The notes under the pieces were generated by a model. That model did no database searches, was not told the DNA's origin, and saw only the letters and a list, made by a program, of their open reading frames with translations. Shown here one piece after another: positions 1 to 9,512 of a stretch of 64,000 bases of DNA (its first letter is position 1; each line of letters begins with the position of its first letter). The position numbers and the translations under genes are program-made. Where the stretch lies: contig NW_026251726.1 in assembly GCF_025024155.1 (NCBI RefSeq), forward strand, positions 186,001 through 250,000. The letters run 5' to 3'. The stretch comes from Gamsiella multidivaricata (taxonomy: Eukaryota; Mortierellomycota; Mortierellomycetes; Mortierellales; Mortierellaceae).

Positions 1-588
1 TCCGAAGGCAGAATGCACCATGCCTTTCAAGCTTTGCATTTATTGATGGTACTGTTCGTGCAGTTTGTCGTCCAATCGATGGGCAAGAGCAAATCTACAA
101 TGGCCACAAGCGCGTTCACGCCATGAAGTATCAGTCAGTTGCCACACCCGATGGTATCATTGTTCACCTGTCTGGGCCGTTTGCAGGGAACCGCCATGAT
201 TCGCGTCTTTTCGAGATGTCTGCCCTTGCTCCGATTCTTCGAGCATGTGCAAAAGGGTATGACAACCGCCAGATGAGTCTGTATGGAGATCCTGCTTATA
301 TACTGAGCGACATCATGCAGCGGCCGTTCCACACAGCAGGCATCTCTCCTGAGGAGCAGCGTTTCAATGAGTGTATGTCTAAGGTCAGAATTGGTGTTGA
401 GTGGTGCTTTGGTTACGTTCTGCAATACTTCCCCTTCTCTGATTTCTTATGGAGGTGCACACCCACTATATTTGCTCTGTCCTTTTTGCAAACATTCGCT
501 CCTGCATCCGACAAACAAACTCATCCTCTTCCAAGTTTCGAGTCAACCCCCCACTCTTGATGAGTATCTTCATGATTAAACAAGGCAA
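1..588 (+). pseudogene. PIF/Harbinger-type DDE transposase, 3' part, decayed
   Basis: The frame is open from base 3 through the left window edge, so the 5' end lies outside. The DDE_Tnp_4 (Harbinger) signature is clear: FIDGT with the first catalytic Asp (about base 44), HDSRLFEMS, YGDPAY with the second Asp (about base 290), and VEWCFG with the catalytic Glu (about base 400). After about base 440 the expected C-terminus continues in other frames: a VLFANIRSC-like stretch from about 470 in one frame, and PTLDEYLHD ending near 579 in another. At least two frameshifts therefore break the gene. The enzyme would have cut and pasted a Harbinger element. A run of about 23 A follows at 630-652. The neighbour at 665-1765 is a convergent SANT/Myb-like gene, the usual partner of Harbinger transposases. 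Confidence 0.85.
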
Positions 589-664
589 TCAAAACGTTTA
601 TATTAAGGGATATAGTAGTGCTGTGTATTAAAAAAAAAAAAAAAAAAAAAAAAGAGGATTGAAT

Positions 665-1765
665 TTAAATCTTTTTTCGAATATCCGAAACGAGTCCGTT
701 GATGTTTTCCATGAGTTCCAACATTCTTTTCTCAACAGTACTTGCTCGTGGAGCCTGTGATCGCGGAGCGCGTCTGTTGATAGGGTTGAAGCGAACAGAT
801 TCAGCTGTTGCCAGGCGGTTTGGATTCGAAGATGTTGCTGTGGTGGTAGATGATGAACTTGAGGAAGAAAAAGATGATGAAGTCGAAGAAGAGGGATCCA
901 TGGATGATGAGGATGCTGCCGTGGCCGATGAAGTCGTGGGCATGCTCATCTGTCGTAATGACTCCTGCCTGTTGGTATGACCATAAAACTCCTCCAAGTT
1001 TTGAGCCGAAAAATCATCCACTGTGCTTTGACTTTGTTGCTGTCTATGCCCGTCGAAGTCGTCTTCCTTCTGTACCAGTTCCAGCAAAAGCTCATCCTGC
1101 CTTGTCATAGTCTCTGTGCCGCCACTTGACCTCCGTGATGCTGCCTCTTGTTGCTTGAATTCTTTTTTAAGCGCATCATATCGCCTCATGCAAAGAAGGT
1201 AGTTAGCCTTCTTTAGGTCGCGCCCTCCTTGTGTCCTGACATATGCTGCGACCTTCTCCCAGGCCTCCTTCTTCTGACCATGTCCAACGAAAGGTGGGTG
1301 TCCCATCATGCCCTCGAGTAGAGTGATAGTGTTGGCGTGGTAGTTGTTGCTCCTTGGTGCGAAACCTTGACATACATCGCGCTTCTTTCTAACCGACTGT
1401 TCCTGACTATGCTCCATCATGGTATCCATCGAGGTGGATCCATTGCGGTTTTGGAGAGTGGACTCTCCCTCTTGCTCAGGTTCCTGGGATTGCAGTTGTG
1501 CGGGTGGTTGTTGGTGCGAGACTTGGTCAAGTGGAGGGCGAGGTAGCTGAGGCCCTTGTTGCGTGGAGAAGCGAGGAGGATGAGGTGCGAGAGGACGTTG
1601 TTGCTGCAGAGACGCATACGGCTGATGCTGCTGTTGTTGCTGAGGGGCACTCTGTTGCGGCACATACTGCGGTTGCTGCTGCTGTGATGTAAAGGTGGAC
1701 TGTGTGAAGCTCATTGACGAAGAGAAGTAATGGAGTGACAAACTCATGTTGACTTTTCTTTTCAT
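665..1765 (-). CDS. SANT/Myb-like DNA-binding protein, likely Harbinger accessory protein
   Basis: This frame encodes about 366 residues. I chose the ATG at 1763-1765, because the longer open frame to 1798 starts only at TTG. The N-terminus is Gln/Pro-rich. The central block (roughly residues 140-240) has a tryptophan-spaced helical pattern (KEAWEKVAAYV, CMRRYDALKKEFK, then a polar SRRSSGG segment and LLLELVQKEDD) typical of the SANT/Myb-like proteins carried by fungal and oomycete Harbinger elements. A Ser/Thr-rich tract (SSSSSSSSTTTATSS) and a basic tail follow. In animal and plant Harbingers the Myb-like protein escorts the transposase to the element ends, and I infer the same here from the convergent position next to the decayed transposase. 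The frame is intact although the transposase is broken, so it may be a recent survivor or a host-used gene. Confidence 0.6.
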   Translation of the reverse strand: MKRKVNMSLSLHYFSSSMSFTQSTFTSQQQQPQYVPQQSAPQQQQQHQPYASLQQQRPLAPHPPRFSTQQGPQLPRPPLDQVSHQQPPAQLQSQEPEQEGESTLQNRNGSTSMDTMMEHSQEQSVRKKRDVCQGFAPRSNNYHANTITLLEGMMGHPPFVGHGQKKEAWEKVAAYVRTQGGRDLKKANYLLCMRRYDALKKEFKQQEAASRRSSGGTETMTRQDELLLELVQKEDDFDGHRQQQSQSTVDDFSAQNLEEFYGHTNRQESLRQMSMPTTSSATAASSSSMDPSSSTSSSFSSSSSSSTTTATSSNPNRLATAESVRFNPINRRAPRSQAPRASTVEKRMLELMENINGLVSDIRKKI

Positions 1766-1825
1766 ATATCTAGACAAAGCCGCCTGGTAGCAAGCCAATC
1801 AAAACGCCGAATGAACTTTGCTTCT

Positions 1826-1928
1826 GACCCTCGAGTTCAGAGCTCGAACTCGAGCTTCAGAGGCATAGTTGAGTTTGAAAAAATTCACTAGCGTGAACTT
1901 TATTGAACTTCGAGCGAACTCGAGGGTC
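1826..1928. repeat. Imperfect inverted repeat with 13-bp perfect core
   Basis: GACCCTCGAGTTC at 1826-1838 is the exact reverse complement of GAACTCGAGGGTC at 1916-1928, and further CTCGA-rich motifs fill the arms. It sits between the SANT-like gene and the piggyBac relic. It could be a terminal inverted repeat of one of the two elements, a small MITE, or a hairpin. The sequence alone does not decide. Confidence 0.5.
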
Positions 1929-1988
1929 GAGTTCAGTTTCGCAAACTGTCTATTGTCTCGTTTCGAAGACCATTTTTCAGAAACAAAC

Positions 1989-3285
1989 GAATGGATGCCC
2001 AATCACCCAATTTCAAAACACACTACAATACAGGAGGTCAGATGGGTCAGGAAATACCTCCACATTTCAGATCCAAATGCACCACCAAACGCCAACACAA
2101 CGCGCGCCAGCTATTATGACAAACTGCTGCCTCTGCTCCACCACATCCAGCATGTATCCAAAATGCACATCTACCCAAAAAAAAATCTCCCCATTGATCA
2201 GATGATTATCCGATTTTCTGGTCGCAGCAAACACACCGTCCGCATGGAAATGAAACCAACTCTTAAAGACTACAGGATCTTGGCATTTCGTGGCTCTGGC
2301 TATACATTCGCATTCCTGCCCGAGTCTCGTATTGAATCCAACGTCGAGCTTGATACTTCACCGCCGGCCCAGGAAGGGGATGGACTTTTATCCGTCACTG
2401 GGCAAAAAGTCCTGTTCCTGGTCAGCCAACTGTCACAACAACACCATCGCAGATTCAACGTCTACACGGATAACCTTTCCTCTGCTGTTCCTTTTGCGAA
2501 ATCGACAAATTGGCGCGTGTGGAACCGATTCTTCAAAATTCCCTCTATAACTGAAAGGCTTCGAAAACGCGCAACTCGATTGGGATGCAAAGGGAGCAGT
2601 AGCTGTGAACGATGTCCTCGTTCTGGAGCAGGCACCGATGCTGTGAAAGTCCGCGAGGTATTTGGTGAAGAACCATACAAGTTACTCTTGGTCCCCCGTG
2701 TAGTAGACGATTACAGTATGAATATAGTTGAAGTCGACATTGCATATCAACTTTGCCAGTAATACACTGTTCAATGGCGTACAAGTCGGACATGGATGCC
2801 CCTGTCCCACTAGCTGCTGGATACCGCGATCATCAATGCCTATAGTATATGGAACATTTACCATCGTCAAAACAAGGTGCGATTTTCGTCTCAAACTGGC
2901 GCAGCAGCATGTAACCCGTTCACATCAAAAAGCAGGTCAGAAGATAGGTAGAGCAGTTTTGAAGGAGCTCGACGATCAAGGACAGCAACAAGGACAGGGA
3001 GGCTGTCAACAACAGGGACGGCCGGCGAAGCAACAACAAGGACAATATGCAACAACGTAACATTCTGATCTTTGTGGAAAACGATTCCTTCCTGGACACC
3101 GCCTATCTATTCATAGGAAGTAGTTGGAGAACAATGACAGCTGAGTGCAGTGCATGCAGACGCAATGCCTTGAAAACCAAACAACCACCTCTCAATTGCA
3201 GAACAAGCTAGTTCTGCAATCCATGTGAAGTTTTCTTCTGCCTGACCCAGGACAAGGATTACTTCATTCCTTATCATTCAGTTGA
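1989..3285 (+). pseudogene. piggyBac-type transposase, decayed
   Basis: The DDE_Tnp_1_7 (piggyBac) pattern is recognisable in order: YLHISDPN (about 2055), YYDKLLPLLHHIQHVSK, PIDQMIIRFSGRS with the catalytic Asp (about 2200), and FNVYTDNL with the next Asp (about 2465). The frame then shifts by one base to carry IGACGT (about 2510) and LDWDAKGAVAVNDVLVLE (about 2575-2630), with a TAA at 2548-2550. The C-terminal LLDTAIINAY block (about 2815-2850) and a cysteine-rich zinc-finger tail (3145-3255, with an internal TAG) follow in mixed frames. At least one frameshift and several stops make it inactive. I did not find the TTAA-flanked terminal repeats piggyBac elements normally have. Confidence 0.85.
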
Positions 3286-3323
3286 ATAAATTACACAGAT
3301 GGTAGCTGCACGGAGATCTTTTT

Positions 3324-4172
3324 TTATAACAAGGCTACATGGAGATAGTCTGTTCCCTTGGACATTTGCTGGCGCCGCAAAAGCTCCATAAGATCGTTCT
3401 TCATTCCCAGGGTTATGGCAAACAGGATGATACCAATGGCGGAACCAACAGTGTTGGCAGTGTTATAAAAAAGTTTCCAGAGTAAGGAGCCCATTTGTCC
3501 AGTCCAGTCCGCATTCCGGCTGCATTGACTACATTGATATCTCACGCCAGGGAGAGTGTTGTCCTGAACCTCTTCCAACGCAAGCCGCATCGTCTCGAAA
3601 TATAGATTTTGCTGGGGATCCTTGTCAGAAGTATCAAGAGATTCTGTAATCGAAGTACCGTTGAAGAGAAGTATCGCTTGTACGGGGTAGGCAGGCATGT
3701 TGTACTTGAATCCCAAAGCTTCAAACGGACCCACGCCTTTCGGATAATTCCTGAAAAAAGCGGCGGTTGCTTTAAAATCCTCGAAATGTTGATCCCGAAA
3801 GCTGGTGGTTAGATCGAATACGGACAAACTGACGCCCTGGTCGCAGTCTATGTCCATGTCGGCCATGTAGATGGGCATAGCTGTGAACCACTGTCGAATG
3901 ACGACGTTTTTAAGGCTGCAGTTCTGCGGTATAAACCCATCATAATCTAGTTGGACCCCGCTTGTCATCTTGAACCATTTGTAGTTGAACGTGGAACCGG
4001 CCGGAAGCAACGTCTTGCTGCAGTCTTGAGAATAGGTCAAAGATAAGCTTGGGGAACATGTCGTGATGAAATTATAGGCGAAAATGGCGATTGTTGCAAT
4101 GATAGTAGAGACTTGAAATATCCTGGCCCGCTTCGCGGTGAGCTTGTAGCTCACGGAAAATGAATCGAGCAT
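3324..4172 (-). CDS. Two-pass membrane protein, family not recognised
   Basis: The start is taken at the ATG 4170-4172 (MLDSFSVSYKL), because the open frame upstream to 4313 begins at TTG and has no obvious protein character. The product is about 282 residues. Two hydrophobic spans are visible: one near residues 18-38 (STIIATIAIFAYNFI) and one near 240-262 (VGSAIGIILFAITLG). The roughly 200-residue loop between them holds several cysteines and N-glycosylation sequons (NCS, NGT), so it is probably lumenal or extracellular, with a short basic cytoplasmic tail. No catalytic motif was found and I assign no function. It lies between the piggyBac relic and a CRN-like relic, so it may belong to a lineage-specific accessory family. 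Confidence 0.6.
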   Translation of the reverse strand: MLDSFSVSYKLTAKRARIFQVSTIIATIAIFAYNFITTCSPSLSLTYSQDCSKTLLPAGSTFNYKWFKMTSGVQLDYDGFIPQNCSLKNVVIRQWFTAMPIYMADMDIDCDQGVSLSVFDLTTSFRDQHFEDFKATAAFFRNYPKGVGPFEALGFKYNMPAYPVQAILLFNGTSITESLDTSDKDPQQNLYFETMRLALEEVQDNTLPGVRYQCSQCSRNADWTGQMGSLLWKLFYNTANTVGSAIGIILFAITLGMKNDLMELLRRQQMSKGTDYLHVALL

Positions 4173-4516
4173 AATAGGAGGGGAAGAACAGATGAATATG
4201 TCGAGATGAACGTCTTCATGACAGCAAGGCAAAGACGATATGTTATTTATATTGGTTTTGCCCACCGATACTTCATGTCTGTGACAAAGTCCGCGGAGGA
4301 TGTTAGCTTGCAACTCTTGAAAAGACAGTATGCACGCTCAAAGGGCGATTTTCCTTAGCTCAATATGAATTTTTGTAATATAGATCATTATGAAAGGCGC
4401 AATCTGGGCTGTGTAGAGAGCATACACAAACACCTCAGGGAGAGGGCACAGAGAACGCGAACAGATGAATAACGTTTGTTGAGATCAGCATAAATTTCAC
4501 GACTTTGTCTCCGTCC
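4173..4516. other. Intergenic, no gene seen
   Basis: This is the upstream region of the membrane-protein gene. I see no convincing reading frame or RNA gene in it. Confidence 0.5.
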
Positions 4517-4600
4517 TCATCCCCCCCGCCCTCGCCCTCGCCCCCACCCTATCCCTCGCCCTCGCCCTCGCCCTATCCCTCGCCCTCACGCTCAGTCTCC
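4517..4600. repeat. CCCTCG-type microsatellite
   Basis: This is a tandem array of CCCTCG hexamers with CCCTAT and CCCACC variants. It is non-coding and strongly strand-biased (C on plus). It resembles, but is not, a telomeric CCCTAA repeat. Confidence 0.9.
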
Positions 4601-4643
4601 CGTCTCCGGGCTAATTGCTAACCGTAAATGCACGCTCTCAAGA

Positions 4644-5270
4644 ATGGGCACTGACAACAAAATTCAATTTGCACATACAGCGCAAGACCCGGGCGACGAT
4701 ATAACACTGGACATCACCCTTAAAGGCAAGAGCACCACTACCCTAACCTAGAGCGCACACACACACACCCTCCCCTGCCTCTAGACGACCTTGGAAACAC
4801 ATCGTTGACTTCCAAGGAGCTTGACCAGGCACTGGACGATATATACGCAACGTTGACTGGCGCAATCAAATTGATGCCATCGCAGGATGGAGCTGGAGTA
4901 CCGACCTGCATCACTGCATTCCTCATGCATGCAGTCGCACTGTTCCCGGACCTGAAGCTGAATATGGACAAGGTAATATCAGGACGACACGGATTTGGAT
5001 CTGTACACTATGTTGTGGAATCGTCTTGTTTGCTTGCTGCAACGCGGGCACAGGCGTTGCCATATCGTCTGACGAAAACGTAAATTCGATGATGACACAG
5101 ACAACGATCCTACGGGGGTCGTCTCTTACGGAATCACTACGGACATAACACATTGGCAGTCCTTATAATCAGAATCGACACGATGAAGAAGTCTGGTTAC
5201 AATGAACCGGCTTTTCGCTCATTCAAGGCTCCTGGATCTTTCAACCTCTTTGCAGACAGTTGGAGAGAAG
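4644..5270 (+). pseudogene. Relic of a CRN-like / restriction-nuclease-fold protein gene
   Basis: Reading begins at the ATG 4644 (MGTDNKIQF). It meets a TAG at 4749-4751 and shifts frame inside a short CA repeat (about 4755-4768). It then continues as PLPLDDLGN and a stretch from 4805 to about 5030 containing LPxLKLNMDK-like and ISGRHGFGSVHYVVES segments. From memory, ISGRHG...VxYxVES followed by VxxSYGIxTD...W resembles the conserved core of CRN-type and related REase-fold proteins expanded in Mortierellomycota and Glomeromycota. The SYGITTD-W part is visible near 5116-5150, after which stops are frequent. The original gene was probably a host- or genome-interaction protein. Only the relic status is certain. 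Confidence 0.45.
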
Positions 5271-5403
5271 ACGCGAAGAGCTTATTTGGACAGATTGCTA
5301 AATAAAGCTAGTTTACAAAATATTGTCATCCTTTGTTCTTAATTCGAATTTCGTATTCTGTCGATCTCCTGATGACAAAGCTAAAGTCAAGGTGAAACCT
5401 TGA

Positions 5404-5461
5404 ACAACCACCACCACAACCACCACAACCACCACAACAGCAACAACAACGGCAACAACTC
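5404..5461. repeat. CCA/CAA trinucleotide repeat
   Basis: This run of CCACAA, CAACAG and CAACAA units could encode Thr/Gln/Asn tracts, but the surrounding frame is not gene-like. Confidence 0.85.
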
Positions 5462-6111
5462 CAGACAAACCTCTGCAAAGAAACGTCCAGTGACTAAAGC
5501 CAAGTTAACAAGTTCCTCAATAACATCAACGACTGAGCCAGAGAAGAGACAATAAAGTTTTGATATATTTATTGAATTGACAGAATACAATCAAATTAAG
5601 AAAGAAATTCTTTCTTAATCCCGAAAGCGGACTGCACACGAAAGCAGAGGAAACGCGTGTCAGGTACAAAAACTGTCATATACAGAGGACCAAAGAAGAG
5701 ACAAAATGACGCAGTAACCTACCATTCTGGCGACGATTTGGAAGGCTTGTTTGATAAGAGTGATACGACTTGAATTTATAGCGTATGAAGGCAGAATGTG
5801 TAATGAGCGATATGAGGATTTGAGGGCGTGCTCCTCCTTTATACCATTTGAATGGAGCTCAATGCAGCGATCTGGGGCTGAATTCGGGCCCAATGTGGGT
5901 GCGAGGCTGAAAGCCATTTTACTTTCCGCTGGCTGTCGTCTTAAAGGATTAATGGGTGCGGTCTAGTTGGGAAGACAGATTATAAAGTTATCGAAATTCA
6001 CGAAGTTATAGGCAGAGCTGGCTTGCGGCAGCCAAGCTGACGACTCATAGAATATTCTGCGGATTCCTCACGTTGCTACTTGAGAGATAGGAAGAGGCAC
6101 CAACATCGGTT
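5462..6111. other. Intergenic, no gene seen
   Basis: There are short A/T-rich stretches only, and no frame with recognisable protein character. Confidence 0.5.
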
Positions 6112-7141
6112 TCACTTGATGTGGTACTTCACTGGAGTGCCAAAACTTTTGCAGATCTGTGGGGCAATGGCCGGCAAGAGTGGGCGTGAGCAGAGTTGGA
6201 TTGATTCCTCAATATCGGCTTTGAGATTAAGAAAAACATTGATGGTCAAGGGTAGGCCACCCAAGCCCTTGTGTGAGCGTGGAGCAAAGACGGCCGTGTA
6301 AGAACGCATTACGTAGAGGCCATTAGCTTCCAGCGCCATGCTATAAATGTCCCCCCGCATGCCTATAAAACAGAGATGGGGGTTAAGAAAAAATTCAGAT
6401 ACCATTCATGTTGCACAGCCCAAGCTCACTTACCAATAACCACCATTCCAAAGACTCTCACAGATGAGATGTTGATCCTTTGGCTAGCAAGATCGTCAAT
6501 CCCATCTTTCATCTCGCTGGCAAGTTTCTCCAGATCCGATTGAATAACAAGCCCTTGGACAGCCTTCTTGACCTCCACAGTGAAGAGGTAGCACTGGTGA
6601 CTGGATAGCATAGCACAGACAAAGAAGTCTGGGCGTTGGCTACGTAAACCAGGGTCCATGCTCTTTCGTCGCTTTGAAGGAGGAAAAGTCATATCCCTGT
6701 TGCAGTAATAAAAAAAAGGGGGAATTAAACACAAACTTAGACCACATTTAGATTCCAATTTTGTCACTCTGTTCTTACCAGAACGCGTTCAAATGCTTGA
6801 CAGAGCAAATAAAGGTCAAGAAGAAAGGGTCGAACTTCTTCTTGATCAGTCCAGCTTCATTGTCTCGAGAGCCATCCCACAGCGCGGACGTACCCAGCAT
6901 ACTGGTCAAAAGGCTTCTGACGTCCAAATCACCTTGCCACTGTAATATCCAATTTCGAGCATCGACATAAGAGGTGTTGCTGATGTTGATGGCCACGTCA
7001 AAAACGTCTTGTACTGCCTCTGATGTTATTCGCTGCTGCATCACACTTGAAAGGATTGCATACCAAAGAGCACCTCCAAGGGCTGAAAAGAGAGAACTGA
7101 GATTCTCACCCTCCCGTATCAAATAGATATGATTGAGGGCC
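6112..7141 (-). CDS. PD-(D/E)XK-type protein, 5' end missing or not found
   Basis: Three exons join in phase: 7141-6779, 6696-6434 and 6362-6112, with GTAAG donors at both introns and introns of 82 and 71 bp. The product (about 290 residues visible) begins mid-protein with NHIYLIREGENLSSLFSALGG. A central RPDFFVCAML...LFTVEVKK (about residues 145-170) fits the PD-(x)n-ExK catalytic motif of the PD-(D/E)XK nuclease fold. A following block (VRVFGMVVIG, MRGDIYSMAL) fits the C-terminal part of that family in Mortierellomycota as I remember it. The acceptor at 7142-7144 implies further 5' exons, but upstream sequence to 7560 shows none, so the gene may be 5'-truncated. Substrate and role are unknown. 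It lies head-to-head with the broken dynamin-like gene. Confidence 0.5.
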
Positions 7142-7559
7142 CTGGAGCATAAAAAAGGCAGCGTCTGGGGGATCTAGGGTCGTAGGGGGCCTAGGTCATA
7201 GAGACCTAGGTATCAAGGGAATCTGGGTCAAGAGAGTCTAGGGTAAAAGAGTGGTTTATTCAATGCTATCTAATCCTACGTTCGAAGGGCTATTATATAC
7301 GAAGGATGTGGTTACTCTAGAAACTGGGCGAAGCATTCTTATGATTATAGCATTATTCTCGAATAAACTACTGTGCCTGTTGCATGCTGCATGATAGGTT
7401 TCGTTTGATAATACGAGTGGATGATGCAAAAAGCCCTGATTTGCATGATATTACCGCCCCTTACTGCCTGATCCTTTTGACCCGTGCTATGTAAAGCAAA
7501 AAGTATAAAGAGAAACGACCGGAGATAGCACTGAAACAAAGCAATTACAGGTCACCACC
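7142..7559. other. Intergenic with short palindrome
   Basis: No gene is recognised. CCTAGGTC at 7190-7197 and GACCTAGG at 7203-7210 form a perfect 8-bp inverted repeat. Several TCTAGGGT-like words lie on either side (7173-7245), as in an eroded repeat element. Confidence 0.5.
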
Positions 7560-8814
7560 ATGTTACAAACCTCAGAGTACTAGGATATCATCGACAAAAA
7601 CAAAAAGATCCGAAGCTATGGGCTGAACAGGATGCTTACCATTCCTCAGATTGCCATCCTGGGAGACCAGTCAAGCGGTAAATCAAGCGTTCTGGCGGCC
7701 ATCATAAAGCTGTCGTTTCCCCGCAACGTCGAGACATGCACACACTTTGCCACACAAGTAAACATACGCCAGAGCGAGCGAGCCGAAATGTCGGCACATA
7801 TCGATGACGAGCCCGAGTTCAACGAGCGTAATGCCTCACAGGACAAAGCATGGAACATCCACACAACTATTAACGAAGCCAACGGCATTCTGTATTCAAA
7901 TGTAGAGGTTAGCGAAATTGTTTTGAAAATCATTATCTCAGGGCCGACATCATCTCTGCTGACCATCATCGATCTTCCTGGCCACATCAACACCACCACT
8001 AGTACGCAGGACAAGGGCAATAGTTTCGACCATACGAGCAATCAACGCGCGGTACAAGCTCGACACCTTCGAGTCGGATCTGCTTCCAAGTTTGGTAGAC
8101 ACACTTCTCAACAGACTCAAGCGTATGAAGCTAGGCTACCTCGTATTGAAGAACTCGGCCTTCAAGGACATTGACATACCATGAGACGACGCCAGACAGC
8201 GTGAGGACGATTTTTTTCAAATCATCGGAGCTATGGAGACAAGTGCCGGATATACGCAAGGGGTGAGTTTCCGTCAAGAAATCCTTGGGTGAGCTGCTGT
8301 ATACTCACATCAAGAAGGAACTGCCGTTCCTCAAGAAGGAAATCCTTGAGCTAATTGGCGGATGCGAGAAAGAAATCACCAGCATGGGTCCTCCAGTGTC
8401 GGGCCCCGCCATAGCGAAGATCAAGTATTCCGATTGCACTTTAAAACTCAAGAGCTCGCTGGCCACGCTTCTGGATGGCAATTATTCCTTCGAGTACATC
8501 AGCGAACACAAGCCGAACCCCGTCAAGCAAGACCACGTGGTGACTACAAACGAAATCACGACAACGATGCGGATTCAGCACCACCACCCCTCGAGGGAGA
8601 ACTATCGCCTCATTCGGTCGTCACTGCAGAGACTCTATAAACTCTACAATCAAGACCTGAACCGAGATAAGTACATGCTCGTCACGAACAAGATGAGTAA
8701 GTTGGTCCTTCGGTACAAAGGAAGCGAGTTGCCCGAATTTACCTCGTTCATTACCTTCACGCAGATCTACATCGAAACCTTAATTCGCTGGCTGCCAAGG
8801 TCCGGACAGGCAGG
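7560..8814 (+). pseudogene. Dynamin-like large GTPase, multiply broken
   Basis: The ATG at 7560 is followed by a TAG at 7581-7583, then DIIDK...IRSYGL and the G1 P-loop GDQSSGKSS (about 7662-7688). A G2 region follows, then the G3 motif DLPG (about 7972). The sequence then jumps frame near 8020 directly into a stretch resembling the end of the GTPase domain (LGYLVLKNSAFKDID), so the G4 TKxD segment is missing. A TGA near 8186, a frameshift in the T run at 8211-8217 and a TGA near 8262 follow. The stalk part (ELLYTHIKKELPFLKKEIL, 8285 on) is open until a GTAAGT donor at 8815. No GED is seen. Intact relatives remodel membranes by GTP-driven assembly. This copy cannot make a working GTPase. Confidence 0.85.
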
Positions 8815-9512
8815 TAAGTAATAGATAAGGGAGCAAGAGTGGTTACAAGGTAGGAAGGTATTTTATTGCAGACTAGGATTTGACTAGGGCAACTGCTAGG
8901 CCTTTTATACACGAACAAAGCATGGCTCGAGGTCCCGGCTCGGTAGCCTGTATCTTATAAGCTCCTGCGCTTGGAATCGTAATAGGAATTAACTCCCATG
9001 GCGCATGTATGGAGTAGGCAGGAGAAAAGCGGGCACGCGCGTACTTGGCACGGGGGAGCAACGTTAAACCAGATATGCTTTCTGTGTGGAGTAGTCCTTG
9101 AGACGCGACCTGATTCAGGCTTGCGTGGTAGATGTGAGGTATGATTGTGATGAGAAATTCTGCCCGAACCTCAATTCGTGACAGTGCAGGATATTTGGAC
9201 AAATATTCCCATATATTTTATTCATAAACTGTACGACAGCACGCTTCAGCGCATCGCGATGGTCTACAAAAGTAAGGGAGGTCCTACTAAGCATTAGAGA
9301 GGAAGATCCGAGATATCAAATAAAGGAATTGACAACCAACATAAATGCGAAAAAAGTTCACATGGGCATGAGACTTTAGAATCATGAGTTCCTCCTCGAA
9401 ACTTGCATAGTGGTGGATGTAATACCAAGGTATAGTTCTCTGAGGCTCTGGAGCAATCAAATGTACGAACGCAAAGTCATGAACTTTTTTTTTGCGCACT
9501 CTACCACTTCAA
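8815..9512. other. Intergenic, no gene seen
   Basis: The stretch starts with the unused intron of the dynamin relic (donor 8815, possible acceptor near 8870). After that no recognisable coding sequence is seen. Confidence 0.5.

Noticed and set aside
4517..4600. CCCTCG array as a telomere remnant
   Set aside because: The unit is CCCTCG, not CCCTAA/TTAGGG, and it lies inside gene-containing sequence on both sides.
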